Source of the DNA: Batillaria attramentaria
Taxonomy: Eukaryota > Mollusca > Gastropoda > Batillariidae
Assembly (NCBI GenBank): GCA_018292915.2
Contig: JACVVK020000496.1
Coordinates: 351,001 to 415,000 of the forward strand
Length of the DNA stretch: 64,000 bases
Direction: 5' to 3'
How positions within the stretch are numbered: position 1 is the first letter of the stretch; every line of letters begins with the position of its first letter. The translations under genes were made by a program, and so were the position numbers. This document shows, one piece after another, positions 1-12,553 of this stretch. The notes below the pieces were generated by a model, which was given only the letters and a program-made list of their open reading frames with translations, was not told the origin of the DNA and searched no databases.

Positions 1-218
1 TTATGACAGGAAGCGTGGAATGCGGCCCTGTCCCGCAGTCCCAAACCACATGGACCTCCATAGCATCATCTTACTATCATCCTCATCTCCATCATCATGC
101 ATAATAAAAATTGTCCCAGCTTCCGAGTCCTCCGTGGGTTCCATCCATGACCTGGGAGGAACACCACTGGAGTTGGCAAAGAGTTGGGGCAGCAAAAAAA
201 AAGAAAAAAAAGAAAAAA

Positions 219-519
219 AAGTGATACCTAAGAAGGAAAAAAAAATACTCGGTGACAAGGAAAGTGGACAGTTGCGAACTCCCTTGCCGCAACAAGCACG
301 CATTTTTCGTGGCAGAGCACAAAGCTGCCGCGAAATACGCATGCATGCTGCGGGTCTGTGTATGCAGGCAATAATCTCGAAAATGTACTGTGGTGGTGAA
401 TGCGACAGTTTTCACCGCCTCTCTGCACACTGTGAAGTAACACGGGGACCTCAAATGTGTTCACAACTGTCTACTTTCCTTGTCACCAAGTATTTTTTTT
501 TCCTTCTTAGGTATCACTT
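219..519. mobile_element. MITE-like element with 54-bp terminal inverted repeats
   Basis: GTGATACCTAAGAAGG... at 221-274 is the reverse complement of 464-517 with two mismatches in 54 bases. The interior of about 190 bp is non-coding. No target-site duplication could be fixed because the left flank is poly-A. Confidence 0.8.
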
Positions 520-574
520 AGCTCGGCTCGGTCTTGGTTAGCCCGACTTGGCAGTCGTCGCAGGAGCCTAGAGA

Positions 575-1140
575 AGCGACGGACCCGGAAGAGAGTTGCT
601 GTGTTCGTAACACCGCTGAGATGGAAAACTGTCGCTTTCGAAGCTCTAAGTCTGTTTGCCAGATAGAAGGATGCTTCCTTTGGCCATTGTGACCGTTTTC
701 GCGACTTTGTGGCTTCTACTATTAGATAATTACAACTTTCTGTGAGCCTACCGTCCATTTTTTAACTGGAATACGAAAAAGCTGATAAAAATAACAACCA
801 ATCAGCACCGTCCAGCTGTTCCCCAGTCCGCAACCAAAATAACGCCGTCTGCTCAGTACATGGTACACTTCTAGAACAACTTATACGTTGACCAGACTCA
901 CCACAATAGTCTCAGATGCTATACTGTGATCCACGTGACTGATTCTGATGTACAGATTCAGCGCATTTGATGACAAGGATTCCACAGGCTGTTGTATATC
1001 TGTCGTAGGTATTGTCCTTCCGTCTTGTTGTTGAACCATACCAACATTGGAATAGTCTCAAAAATGACACTGGGTGGACTTCTGAGAGATGGGATGGAGC
1101 GCGTATGGACTTTTCCGATGCCACCTTGAAGTAACCGGAA
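575..1140. repeat. dispersed repeat, related to 55415-55770
   Basis: Shares GTTCGTAACACCG, GATGGAAAA, TTTGGCCATTG, CAATCAGCACC and the CACAATRGT...GTGACTGA order with 55415-55770 in the same orientation. A weaker match is at 32335-32510. Confidence 0.7.
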
Positions 1141-1578
1141 ACTTACCTGCATGTTTTTTTCAACTTACCGTGAGACATCTTGTGTACACACTGAAACTTG
1201 CTTTGCTGACATGTTTTACGCTGAACATTTGACACAGGAATAAGGAAAGGCGCTGATTGTTTACGGCAGGGAAAATAAAAGCCAACGATGAAAGGACGAA
1301 AGGAGAGGGACAGTAGACATGTTGTACTTCCGCCATAGCAAACATCGCTCCAGTCACATTTCATTCATTTTGCACCGGAACATCATTCCACATTTTGCTA
1401 GAGATCGTCAGCAGACGATAATTTCAGACCACCTGTATAAAATCATTGGTTTGTGGCATGACTGTCCTTCTGACAGGCGAGTTATCCCCCCCCCCACCCC
1501 CACCACCCACCACTACCTCGCTCAAACCCCACTCTTCGTGTTCTGGCTGCTTCCTCAGTCCCCCACCTCCCACCCCTA

Positions 1579-1611
<33 letters not shown>

Positions 1612-2438
1612 GCCCCACCCTCACCCCAACTCCCTCCACACACACTCTCAGGTCTGTGAACTGTCAGGAAAAAAAACAAAAACCGTCATAATCCTGCCAC
1701 GTAGCTGAACGGGTCAAGTTCGTTCTTTTTTTCTTTTTTTCATTTTGTTGAGATCGCTGGTGGTGAACTTTGAATTATTCTGATTTCTCTGTCGCTGTCA
1801 TAACTGTAAAAAAACATTCCGTACATACCAACGTGCAACAAAGATTTTTTTTTAAATTGATTACAACTAAAAACCATAACTCTAAACAGCGGTGACACTC
1901 AAAGCGAAATGGAGACTGAATATTTGCACAAGACGAACTAGACCCATCGAGCACACCTACGGGTCTCACCAAAACGGGGTCATGCAGGTGCGAAGCACTT
2001 TTCATTTCACAGGATGAGCAGACGACTTTTGGTCACGTGTTTGATCTGGAAGAAATTTCTAGGCCAGCAGACGACTTTTGAAACACTTGTTCAAACCTGC
2101 ACGGAGTTTTTTTTTTTGTTTTTTTGAGAGCAGAGCGTCAGCAAACAGAAAACGGTGCCCTATTGATAAGCATCGCATTTTTTACCCTGAAAATTGTCAC
2201 AGCAAGCAAGCACCGTCCAGCGGCGTCCCCAGCAGACAAGATAATGAGTGCAGTGAGTATTCAGAACAACACAGACTTCCATTTTTGCCGGTTATCAAAC
2301 ACTATTACCCTTGAACGATTCAAGACCCGTTTTAGAGTGTGCACCACTGTAGGAACCACTACACCATAGTTTTATTTTCCTTTTTCAGTTTTTATGCAAG
2401 CGTATGATGTTTCTAAGAAAAAGAATTTAGAAAGAAGG
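1141..2438. other. gene-free stretch
   Basis: No exon pair or conserved reading frame seen. Contains C-rich runs and a (CA)n tract at about 1579-1610. Confidence 0.5.
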
Positions 2439-2659
2439 TGAGGGTGGGTGGGTTATGTGGGAGTCTGTCCTTTTCCACCATGTATGAGTGATACCAAAGG
2501 GTGGGTAGGTGTTTGATAGTTTAAGCCCTATGGTTTATATCGAAGACGGGGCAAGCAGAAAAAGACCCGTACAAATATTTAGCCGGGATTTTAACTCAAT
2601 ACCCGAGCATTGAAAGTCCAGCGCTCTTAGCCTCTACCCTTCGGCCATCCCGGCTCCTC
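2439..2659 (-). mobile_element. SINE-1 copy, diverged, with doubled tail
   Basis: Inverted SINE-1 whose GGTGGAAAAGGAC-type tail appears twice, once intact and once degraded. The tRNA-like part at the right end is diverged. An older copy in gene-free DNA. Confidence 0.72.
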
Positions 2660-5358
2660 GAATAGATGGGAATACCCAAGAAAAAAACAACGACGACGAC
2701 AAACAGTGCTGTGATGACAAGAGACAAAATTCTTGTCAAATTTTCGGCAATAGAACCTGCTTTTTCCGCAGCAGGGGATAGTCTCTCATTTCGTTATATT
2801 TGAAATGCGTCCAGAAAGCTTTGCCTACACGTGCAGATGCGTTTACGCCACTACCGATCCGGAGTCGGGGAGTGAAATTGTCTTTTGCGTAACGCCCGGA
2901 AAGTTTTTCCGCAGGAGTCAATTTCTTGGTATCGTGCGGTTCTGTGGGATGTCTCTCACCCCCCCCCTCCTCCCCCCCCACACACACACTCACAGTGGCA
3001 ACTGTTTTTTTCGGCCACTGGAGAAGTAAGGGACCTGAGTAAACTCAGGTTGACGCACGAAATGCATGCAAGTTTACATCACCACCAACAAAACAACAAA
3101 ACAATCCCGCCATGCGCGATTTGCACGGGCTGGATGATTGGCGTGAGTGCAAACGGGAAGTCAGTGCAGTACGTGCACCTTGCCCTACCAGTGTTCACCA
3201 AGATCCCAGAACATGGATAATACGCTGTTTCAATCACTCCATTCGCCAATCGAGTATTCTGGCTCATACACGGCGTAAAGCCGAACGGAGGGCACGTGTG
3301 AACAAAACAAGTAGCGGCATTTTATCACTGTCCACCTAAAACTCCTACTTCCGAACAACAGATACAGGACATTAAAAGAAGCATTAAAAGAAGCCAGAGG
3401 ATGGGTGAGTGTGGTGTGAATATCATTGACAGAAGGTTTATGTACAATTACATGCCATGAACTGTTAGTGAAATGCGTTATTCATGGTGTTAGGTTTCAC
3501 CACGCGGACTCAAAAGTAACCGACGACAGTGAATGAAGTTCAAGCGTTTATTCGTCGCGCGCTGAGACTGTCCTGTCCTGTGCACTTCCGCACAGGTTTG
3601 CAGAGCGGTAGTGGCCTGAATGTATTTTCTGGGTGAATTGAGTACCTTAGCTGTTCACATGCTGTTCACATACTGTTCAGTCCTGGCCTTGTTCGAAATG
3701 TTTCATGATTTTGTGTGGAGAATTTAAAAAAAAAAAATCCCTTTTGAATGTATGAAAACTACAATTCCTTTGCACTGGGGAATACTCACGGTACGTGGTG
3801 TAAACATGCAGAGATACATTTATACTGGTGTGGAGTGGCCACTAGAAAAGTAAAGTATTTCTAAAATATTTCTTAGTTTTGCTGAGCATCAGAAAGGGTT
3901 CTAAATTCTTTTCAGGAAAGTATAATGCAGAAAACGTTTTGTTTTTTGTGCTTATTTGTTAGCCTTCAAACAATCTGTATTTATCTCCAGGACAAGCGAC
4001 TTCACAGGAGGAACTGCTTCACATCCTAGTACAGCTACAGCCGCCATCTTGCAGATGCCTTCTGGGAATGACTGCACATGTTACAGCTGCAAGCTTCGCT
4101 GGAGGGTTGAAGTTAGTCTCTGTTCTGTGTTGTGTTGAGTGTTTCAGTGTCTTTTGATATTCTAGTATAATAGACTTTATAGTATATAAACTACTGTCCA
4201 CAAGAAACGATACCAAACTGTTGTCAGAATGTTTTTGTGCAAAGTGATCCCCGAGGCCTAAAAACATAGGTTTAGTATCCCACGTCCCAAATACAGCGTC
4301 TGCGCTCGGGAATACCGGAAACATTTGCTAATGAAATATACCACTCTGAAATTTCTGTATTCTGCTTTTATTGTATGTCCTTACCAACCCTTGGTATCGT
4401 TTATTTTGGACACTAGTTTATATGATAGTCTTTCCCAAGCAGATTTCTTAGGTCGACGACAAGAGGACTTCACACCATGCGGATGAAGTAGTTAGGGGTC
4501 CGAACTGTCTACATGATCTCACGAGAGTCACACGCGTTACCGTCACGCCTCATGTGCGACGTTCGCGATGTGTCGCACGGTGAATCGCGAACCATGCTGG
4601 TTAGGTACCGTTTATCCGACCGACTGACTCTCTAGTATAGGCGGACGTGGCGAGCGTCCTTCCCCCCCCCCAGGAACAGATGAAGATCAACGACAGCGAC
4701 CAAGCGACTAAAAGAGGTCGGCAGTTTTTCTTAGTTCAGTACAGCTTAGTCCATAAGAAGCGCGATTTTCCATTCGGCATGATTCAAGTGCTTTCTGAAG
4801 CCTAAAATGTATCTTTGATTTTTGGATTGATGAAACCTTTATTGGTAATTGGCTACTTGTTAATCACATTGGTTTTGCGTCAGTAACGTGGAATTCAGCT
4901 GCTTCTTACGGACTAAGCTGCATTCGGTTCAATTCAATTGTCCTCGTGCAACCCAGGGGAGGGTAAGAAGTCGCCACCCCCCCCCCAAAAAAAAAAAAAG
5001 GAAAAAAAAGGGGGGAAAGAAAACGAAAAAAAAAAAAAACCCGAAGCAAAACAAACACTTCCGAAACGGTAACAAAATTGGCTTGGGTCAAGAAGTCTTT
5101 GCAGTCTTTGAGCAGAATTACCGAATTTGCTGGGTTTTTTTGTAGTATATACATGTATAATAATTTTGAAATATTGGACACTTGAATGATAACGCCAGTG
5201 ATTTCGGGACCTACCGACAGTACCATCCCCTGTTTGCACGGCATGTATGCTGACTGACTTGTGATGTCTTTTGGGACCTTGGCACCCCCCACCCATTAGT
5301 TACATATTACACTAATTACACATCACACTACAGTAAAGAAAGTGAACGGAAGTAGTTA
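2660..5358. other. gene-free stretch
   Basis: Only short open frames that I cannot tie to splice sites or a protein family. A C11/A13 homopolymer pair is at 4978-4999. Confidence 0.5.
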
Positions 5359-5525
5359 CACTAGTGTAGAAATTGTCCCCTATAAGTGGTCAGGGGTCAC
5401 TCGGCGCTTGGCCACCCCCACCCCTAGTTACTCTTGCATCGTCCACTAGTGTAGAACTTGACCCCTATAAGTGGTTAAAGAGCACGCGAAGCTTGGCCAC
5501 CCCCACCACCTAGTTTCTTTGCACA
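5359..5525. repeat. two-copy direct repeat, 85-bp unit
   Basis: CACTAGTGTAGAA...CCCCTATAAGTGG...TTGGCCACCCCCACC occurs at 5359 and again at 5444. Confidence 0.8.
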
Positions 5526-5937
5526 CACCGGTACACCATGCAGTTCAGTGGGGATAGAGAGGCTTGGGCGGAGGAGGGAGGAGGGACGGGTTTGTGCGTC
5601 TTGCGTTTGCATGCTGCTTCTCTGGTCAGTCGGCATGTCAGGGTTTCTTTCTCTATCCACATGCACATCTCTTGCATGCCACTTTGGGACAGTTTCTTTT
5701 GTCCTGCATTGGAGGGGTGTCCTAAAGGTCTTGACATAAAAGTTCATGCGCTCCCGCCAAGGTGATTTCAACACTTTGGACGTCGCTTCAAATACACAAT
5801 AGAATTCACACATAGAAAAAAATTCCCACATCGTCAAAAATAACAGTAAGCAATTTTTTTCACTTCAATAACCTTTATTGTACCATAAGTCGGAAATTGG
5901 TATGACAATAACATACATTGAAACATAATCTGTGCTT

Positions 5938-6965
5938 TGCAAAATTGTTTACTTCAGAATGTTTTAAAGTTATGTTGCTTATGTAACCGACTGTGGCTAA
6001 GAAGATGGAACCAGATAGTTCCTGAAATGTCCGTGCTACAGGATCACGCCAACCGGAACAGGAAATCCATGTCACGGGTTGTCATTCCTGCTGCCCCCCC
6101 CCCCCCCACCCCCTGCATTTCTCTTCCAAACTTGCATATACTTGCTCCCGCGGTGCATCTGTCGCTGATCCCACAAACGTCTGATCTCAGCGTATTTGGT
6201 TGTTCTAAATTAGTATTGACGGGTCTGTGAAATGAGGCGTTTCTCAAGTCTATATTTTACAGTGCACTTCTGGATTGCGCCTGGTAGTGTTAACTAAATC
6301 AATTAGTACTAAATAGCCTGTTAGACGATGCTTTCTTCGCGCAAGGGTTCTGCCCATAACATAGAGTAACACAACCTCAAACCCCAACCCAACCTAAACC
6401 TAAACCCAACCCTAACCCTAAACCTAAATCTATCTTTAAACCTAACCCTAACAATAATCTATGACCTAACGTTAAACCTAATCCTAAACCAGACTTAACC
6501 ATATTCCTAGTCACTGTAGGGTTGGGCAGAAGACTTGCGGAAGAAGAGAATAAACAAAAACGAAAAAAAAGTCGATAAATGTTTTCACACGACCAGACGG
6601 AAGTGTAGTGTTCTGTGGAGTTGTGGAACGCCTCATTTCACACATCTATAAACGCTCATTTTGTTCTACCAAATGCACCGTGTGTGATGTGGATGAGGAT
6701 ATTAAACGTTTGGGGGAACACCGACAAGTGCACCCCGAGGCCAATAATGTAAGTTCGGAAGAAAAATGCAGGCGGGCTGCAGACATGACCACCCGGGGAC
6801 AAGGATTTCCTGTTCCGGCTGGTGTGATTCTGTAGCTATGACATTACAGACACTCTCTGGTTCCATCTTCTTAGACACAGCCGGTATGTGTATAACGTGA
6901 CTTTGAAATAATTATCATACAGTGTACTCTGAAGTAAGCGCATTTAGCAGTTGTTCGAAAAGGAA
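5938..6965. mobile_element. long foldback element, about 300-bp arms
   Basis: The left arm 5938-6260 and right arm 6620-6965 are imperfect reverse complements. Shared blocks are AAGAAGATGGAACCAGA, CCGGAACAGGAAATCC, GTGAAATGAGGCGTT and TTTACTTCAGA. The loop holds a degenerate telomere-like tract. No transposase is encoded. Confidence 0.75.
6376..6500. repeat. degenerate telomere-like (CCTAAA/CCCTAA)n tract
   Basis: Repeated AACCTAAACC, AACCCTAACCC and CCTAACCCTAAC units, mixing 5- to 7-base variants. Internal, not a chromosome end. Confidence 0.75.
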
Positions 6966-8039
6966 AGTAGTGTCGTTTCCACTTCACAATACCCACCACA
7001 GAACATTAGTACACCTCTCGGATGGTTTGGTTGAGTTGTCGTTCATTACCTTTTTCTTTCTTTGCTCGTCTGTCTGCGTGCCTGTCAGCGTGCCGTGCGT
7101 CTGCGTATTTGACCGTATGCGTCTTTTGCCAGTCTGTAAGTCTGTATGTGTGACCATCCACCACACAATGAGTCGCTTTGCACGTGGTCTCTCTTTGGCT
7201 TGCAGCCAAGCATAGGTAGGTCAGGCTGGATCGATCGAATTTGAAGTTTACTTGATTTGGACTCTTCAGCTGTTCTTCTGCCATAAGCTGTAATGTCTCA
7301 CTCAGATTAAGTGTAGAACCGCTTTATTTGCCTGATAGTGGTTGTTACAGAAAACTTCTAAAGCAGCGTTTTCTCAAGTTTGTTTTCGGGGAAAATGTGA
7401 TCTTGTGGGTCCCTGTCTAAGAATTAATGTAATTTTGCCAAAAATCACCATGAAAAAAAAAAAAAAACAATTTTACCATTCAAAAGAGAAATCCGACCTA
7501 CTGTTGATACCAGTACCTCAAAAGAACCCAAAAGTGACCGACTCATATCGTGGTGTATAGTCATATTTGTCCTACTGTCTGCTGTAATTATCTGATTTTG
7601 CTATTCTGCTACTATGTCTTGATTTGTCTTTACTTGCTTTCATCATATCGTCTGCTGTAATTATCTGATTTTGCCATTCTGCGACTGTCTTGATTTGTCT
7701 TACTTGCTTTCAGCCCGAAAAATGTTCCTGCTATATCCGCGTAGCCATCCGTAGTAAATAATTATGATATAAAATCCATGATCATGAGTCAGAAAATCCG
7801 AGTACTTCTACAGAAAAGTTTGTGTAGGGAAGTGCAGGTTTTGAAATGAACTTCCAGTGCTGATGCTGTAGAATAATACAGGTTGCTGAATTCCTTTGAC
7901 TGGATATGGCAGTCATTTCTGTCCCCAAGTCTTGGTATTTTGTTCAGGCAGTTCATAGGGAAGGGCAACACCCTACAATAGTCCTGTCGTAGGTAGAAAT
8001 GTATGATTCTGAAGTCGACGTGATCTGTCCGTTGGTACC

Positions 8040-8106
<67 letters not shown>

Positions 8107-8930
8107 TCTTCGTGGGTTTAAATAGTTCTTACTGGGAAAATCTTCGGTGGTTGTTGGATGTCTCGGTGTATTTCATATCGTGTTCTACATCACATCATAG
8201 TGTGACCAGCCACATATTAACATGCGTTGGCCGTTTTCTTTATAATGACTGAAAGCGGGATGGAGTTAGTCCGACAGAATAATAGTAAATTAGAATGATG
8301 ATTTCCTGATGCCGACATAGACAAATTGCTTACCAAGTTCGTCGATTGTTTTGGGTTTTGAATGTACCATTTTGTTGAAATTCTATTGATAGAAAAGCAT
8401 TATCTGATTTTGCTTACTAAGTCAGTCGATTGTTTTGGTTTGAATACACAGTTTTGCAACAGTTAGCCAGAATGCGACGCGTTTTCCGTGACCCAATGAA
8501 ACGATATTTTCGTTTCAATTTCATTTTCGTCTATTTCGTTCTTAGAAAGACTGCGCATTTATTTCGGTTTTATTCCAAGTTTTTCCTGGACAACAATGCG
8601 TTTTTTCAGCGCGCGATTTGCATTGGTTTCGCCGTGATTGTGGTAAGTGTGCTCACTGCTTGTTTAATTGCTCGTGAGTATTTAACGTGCAGTTTCGTTA
8701 CTGACTTTAGGTTGCATTTGTATAGTAAAAGCAAATCCAGCATTGGGGAAAACCATTCATCGTTCCGCTCTCTCTTTTCTGTCTTTGTTTTCAGGTGGGG
8801 CCGAGAGGCATTAGTCTCAGGGAAACAAGCTGTCTTACGTCATCTATCTTGTTCGTTTAAAGATCTGCAATATCAACAAATTGCCGCAAAACGACCTGTT
8901 TACAGAAAAAGTTGAGACTGTGCACAGTGC
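6966..8930. other. gene-free stretch
   Basis: Contains a 73-bp tandem duplication (7578-7720, TCTGCTGTAATTATCTG unit) and a (CA)n tract at 8044-8104. An uninterrupted frame at 8430-8915 has no supporting similarity. Confidence 0.5.
7578..7720. repeat. two-copy tandem repeat, 73-bp unit
   Basis: TCTGCTGTAATTATCTGATT starts both units, at 7578 and 7651. Confidence 0.8.
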
Positions 8931-9170
8931 AAGGCAGTTCTTTGAACTTTTGAACTCTCCAACTTTGTGAAGCTGTAAGGAAGTGCCTCGCTCAGTGACA
9001 AAGAGCAGACTGAATTCAAATACGTATCCGGATTTTTGTCTCCGAAGCGCTGAAAACTGTAGGACTGTGACAGAGTTGACTGTGCACTAATGCACAATCC
9101 GAGAGTCAAAACAACGACAGTGTTTGCAGCTTTCCGTTGGTATTGCAGACTGTTATTGACAGCTTGGTTC
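8931..9170. repeat. dispersed repeat, related to 10850-11190
   Basis: Shares GAAGCGCTGAAAACT and GACTGTGACAGAGTTG with the second copy, in the same order. Confidence 0.65.
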
Positions 9171-9444
9171 CAAGACCGTTGTGTGTGATGATTCTACACG
9201 AATCTCACATCCTCCTCGTGGTGGCCCTGGTAACTGACCGACACATTTGGCACGTTAAGTGAAATGGATTAAACGATCGGTTTCAAACGATAACTGTCGG
9301 CCAGGCTAAACACAACGGATCTAGAGGAATCAACCTCGAAAAAAAAAAATTAATAGCAAGCATTCTGTCTCGGCGTTGTAAGCTGATTTTCGGCCAGGAA
9401 ACTTCAAAACCTCTTACGGTTATTTCCAGCAGTGAATTTGTCCT

Positions 9445-9524
<80 letters not shown>

Positions 9525-9548
9525 TGGGGGGAGGGGGGGGGGGGGGGG
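9445..9548. repeat. poly-G run, 79 uninterrupted G
   Basis: G at every base from 9445 to 9523, then further G runs broken by AT and one A to 9548. The exact length may be unreliable, as with any long homopolymer. Confidence 0.85.
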
Positions 9549-9693
9549 CTGTGAACTGGTTACGATGAAAACTGAGGGGAAAGATGAATTCAGTTGTCCT
9601 CCAGGGATAAATATTCAATGTTAACAATCTTATGATTCAATTAAATTGCTGATGTAAAAGAGCCGTGAAACATGCGTGGCAGTGGTGGAACTG

Positions 9694-9749
9694 TGTGTGT
9701 GTGTGTGTGTGTGTGTGGTGTGTTGTGTGTGTGTGTGTGTGTGTGTGTG
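9694..9749. repeat. (GT)n microsatellite
   Basis: GT dinucleotides interrupted once by GGTGTGTT. Confidence 0.85.
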
Positions 9750-10164
9750 AGATGGCGCTAGTCTGCTGGTCAACATTGGAACACATGCATCTACAAAACA
9801 GATTGAATGCTGAACATGTATGATAGCTCAGCTTATTGAATCTCTTCGTGTTAACGCCAGAAAAGCACAGTTCGAGATGAGGTAACAACGGCATATGTTG
9901 GGACATGATGCTTGGTTTATCTTGAGGTCAACAAAGAGACCCCACCAGTTACACTCTACACATCGAACCGAACACGGACGTATACGTATGCAACGACATT
10001 TGACAGTAACAAACTGCCAAACAGTTCAGCTCTGCCAGTTTATGAAACGGGGCAGATAACACAAACAAATAGAAATACAAGTTTTCTTATCATCAGTGAC
10101 AGAAGATTGCCTCAGTCGTCGAATTATTCTGAACAGCGACCGCTGACGACGGCCACACGATAAT

Positions 10165-10620
10165 GTGACAACGACGACGATGATGATGATGCACGACGAC
10201 AATGGGACAGCGATGACGAAGATATTTACAATCGTGATGCCGCGATGACGTTGCCTAACTACAAAGAAGATAGCTATTATAATACTCTACGGCGATGATG
10301 ACGATAGTGATGATTGTCGATGCTGGATGACTTGATGATTGATGACGGTGCATGATGATATCAGGATAAGATGATGACGACGGTGCATTATGATATCACG
10401 ATAATGATGACGGTGCATGATATCTCACTATGATGATGACGACGGTGCATGATATCACGATGACGACGACGGTGCATGATGATACCACGATAATGATGAT
10501 GACGACGATGGTTCATGATATTGCGATAATGACGACGGTGCCGCATGACAACATCACGGTAATGATGACGACGATGGTGTATATCACGATAATGGTGATA
10601 TTCGTGATGAGTCGCAGTCT
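10165..10620. repeat. degenerate GAT/GAC-rich minisatellite
   Basis: Repeated ATGATGACGACGGTGCATGA and TATCACGATAATG blocks with irregular spacing of roughly 30-60 bp. Confidence 0.75.
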
Positions 10621-10641
10621 GATCAGGAACGGACCGTATCC

Positions 10642-10838
10642 TCAAAGTCTAATTCCTCAACAATTAACAGCCACAAAGTCTAATTCCTCTACAATTAACA
10701 GCCACAAAGTCTAATTCCTCTACAATTCACAGCCACAAAGTCTAATTCCTCTACAATTCACAGCCACAAAGTCTAATTCCTCTACAATTAACAGCCACAA
10801 AGTCTAATTCCTCTACAATTCACAGCCACAAAGTCTAC
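10642..10838. repeat. 31-bp minisatellite, six copies
   Basis: TCTAATTCCTCTACAATT followed by MACAGCCACAAAG, with TCTAATTCCT starting near 10647, 10678, 10709, 10740, 10771 and 10802. Almost no divergence between units. Confidence 0.88.
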
Positions 10839-10849
10839 AGAGTCGACCG

Positions 10850-11190
10850 TGCAAGTACAGTCAACTCTGTCACAGAGTTTTCAGCGTCCCTGAAACCCCA
10901 ATAAAAGCCAAGGGCAGCCTGACTTCACAGCTCAGTTTGCGTTTTGACACTAAGCGAGAAAAATGGTGCAGCACTCGACATCCGCTAGGCACTGTAGCGA
11001 TGTGTCTCGTTCACTGACCAAAAGCGAAATAATGTCACGGCAAACTCGTGCTCTGGTTTTATAATTGTCCCGAAGCGCTGAAAACTCTGCAACTGTGACA
11101 GAGTTGCCTGGATCATCCACAGTCAAACGAGTCGCAGTTTTAAAAAACGCAATGATTGCGGCTTTTTGTTGTGATTGCAGACCTTTAATC
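10850..11190. repeat. dispersed repeat with internal inverted segment
   Basis: Related to 8931-9170. CAACTCTGTCACAGAGTTTT at the left is roughly the reverse complement of AAAACTCTGCAACTGTGAC at the right. Confidence 0.65.
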
Positions 11191-11633
11191 TAAGTGTGAT
11201 GATGGATATCAAGAAAACAGAACGATCTAAGAGCGAGAAAATGGTAGTATCAACCTCCTTAAAAGTCATTCATACACTGACTGTTTTGGATCGCCACTTT
11301 CAACTGAAAAACTTTTTCCTTTAATAAACCCGAGCTGTGCACGAGGAGACCCCGAAACGAGAACGAGTCGGTGTAGAGAGGAGAAGAGGAAGCTGGAGTG
11401 ACGTGTAGGCTGTGACCTTTACACGACTTCACGCCAAAGAAACAAATCCCATAATCCTCCATGTCGTCACGAGCCTGGCGTGACCGGCAAAATGAGGTCA
11501 GACTGCCTTACATTTCGAACACGGGGTCCCGTGATACCTACTGGCCCATGACAGCATTGTTGTTGAACTTTCTCACGTCTTAAAGAAAACTCCAGACGCA
11601 TGCCCTGATCTAAAGCGACATTGCGTGCAACTC

Positions 11634-11905
11634 CCCCCCCCCCCCCCAAAAAAAAACAAAAACAAAAACAAAACAAAAAAAAACACAAAAAAACAACAAA
11701 ACAACAAAAAAAAACAAAACAACAACAACAACAACCCCCCCCCCCCAAAAAAAAAAAAACAAAAACAAAAACGCGCGCACACACACGCACACGCACACAC
11801 ATCAACAACAAAAGCAACAGCGAAACCAACAACAAAATAAAACAATCATAAAACCCAAGAAAAGAGCCCGAGGGAACAACAAAAATATAAAAACAAAACC
11901 TTAGG
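11634..11905. repeat. A/C-only tract with two C(n)A(n) junctions
   Basis: About 270 bp with almost no G or T. Two poly-C runs (from 11632 and 11736) each turn directly into poly-A. Confidence 0.85.
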
Positions 11906-12180
11906 AAACCAGACATGCGGCAAAACGTTGACATTAGATTTCAAAACAAGGTAGATAATTCAGCGCGAACATACAGACAGCACAACCAAAGAACCTCCCT
12001 CATAAACCGCACAAACGATATGCATGGTACACTGCGTGCGCGTGTGAGCGAGCGAGCGTGCGAGAGAGAGAGAGAGAGAGAGAGAGAAGGGGGGTGGGGG
12101 TGGGGAGAGCGCGACCTACTATTTAACTGCTGTCAGCATGCAACCACTAATAGAAACGCTATCAAATCTTGTCGTAGGTG

Positions 12181-12499
12181 ATGTTATCTAATTGTGTTTT
12201 AAACCCTTCTCGTCTTCCAATGACTAGATACAATCTACCTTGATCAATCAATTATGATAGTAACACGAAAACGGTGACACTGGTATTCAATATAACGAAG
12301 TGCTGACGCAGATCGCAACATCTGGTCACGGTCCAGCGAGCAGTGAAATATCAGATCAAGATGCTGCAGCCGTGACGTCCCCAGGTGGTGTAGAAAGACA
12401 AAAACGGAAACAAAACAATTTAACGTCTGGTGCAGGTCGAAGCCTTAACCTGGTATACGCCTACACTAAAGACACTTTGTATATTGACACCTTCGAGCG

Positions 12500-12553
<54 letters not shown>

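Noticed and set aside
3079..3339. short frames on both strands with cysteines
   Set aside because: No splice-supported extension, and the same bases are open on both strands.
6376..6500. true chromosome end
   Set aside because: The telomere-like units are degenerate and enclosed within an inverted-repeat element.
8430..8915. 161-residue open frame, plus strand
   Set aside because: It starts in unremarkable AT-rich DNA, shows no family motifs and has no partner exons. A GTAAGT at about 8643 and a TTTTCAG near 8795 fall inside it, but joining them quickly reaches a stop. Kept only as a weak possibility.
9283..9627. poly-proline protein
   Set aside because: Translation of the poly-G run on the opposite strand.
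10642..10838. CRISPR array
   Set aside because: Units are contiguous 31-bp tandem copies without spacers, in a eukaryotic genome.
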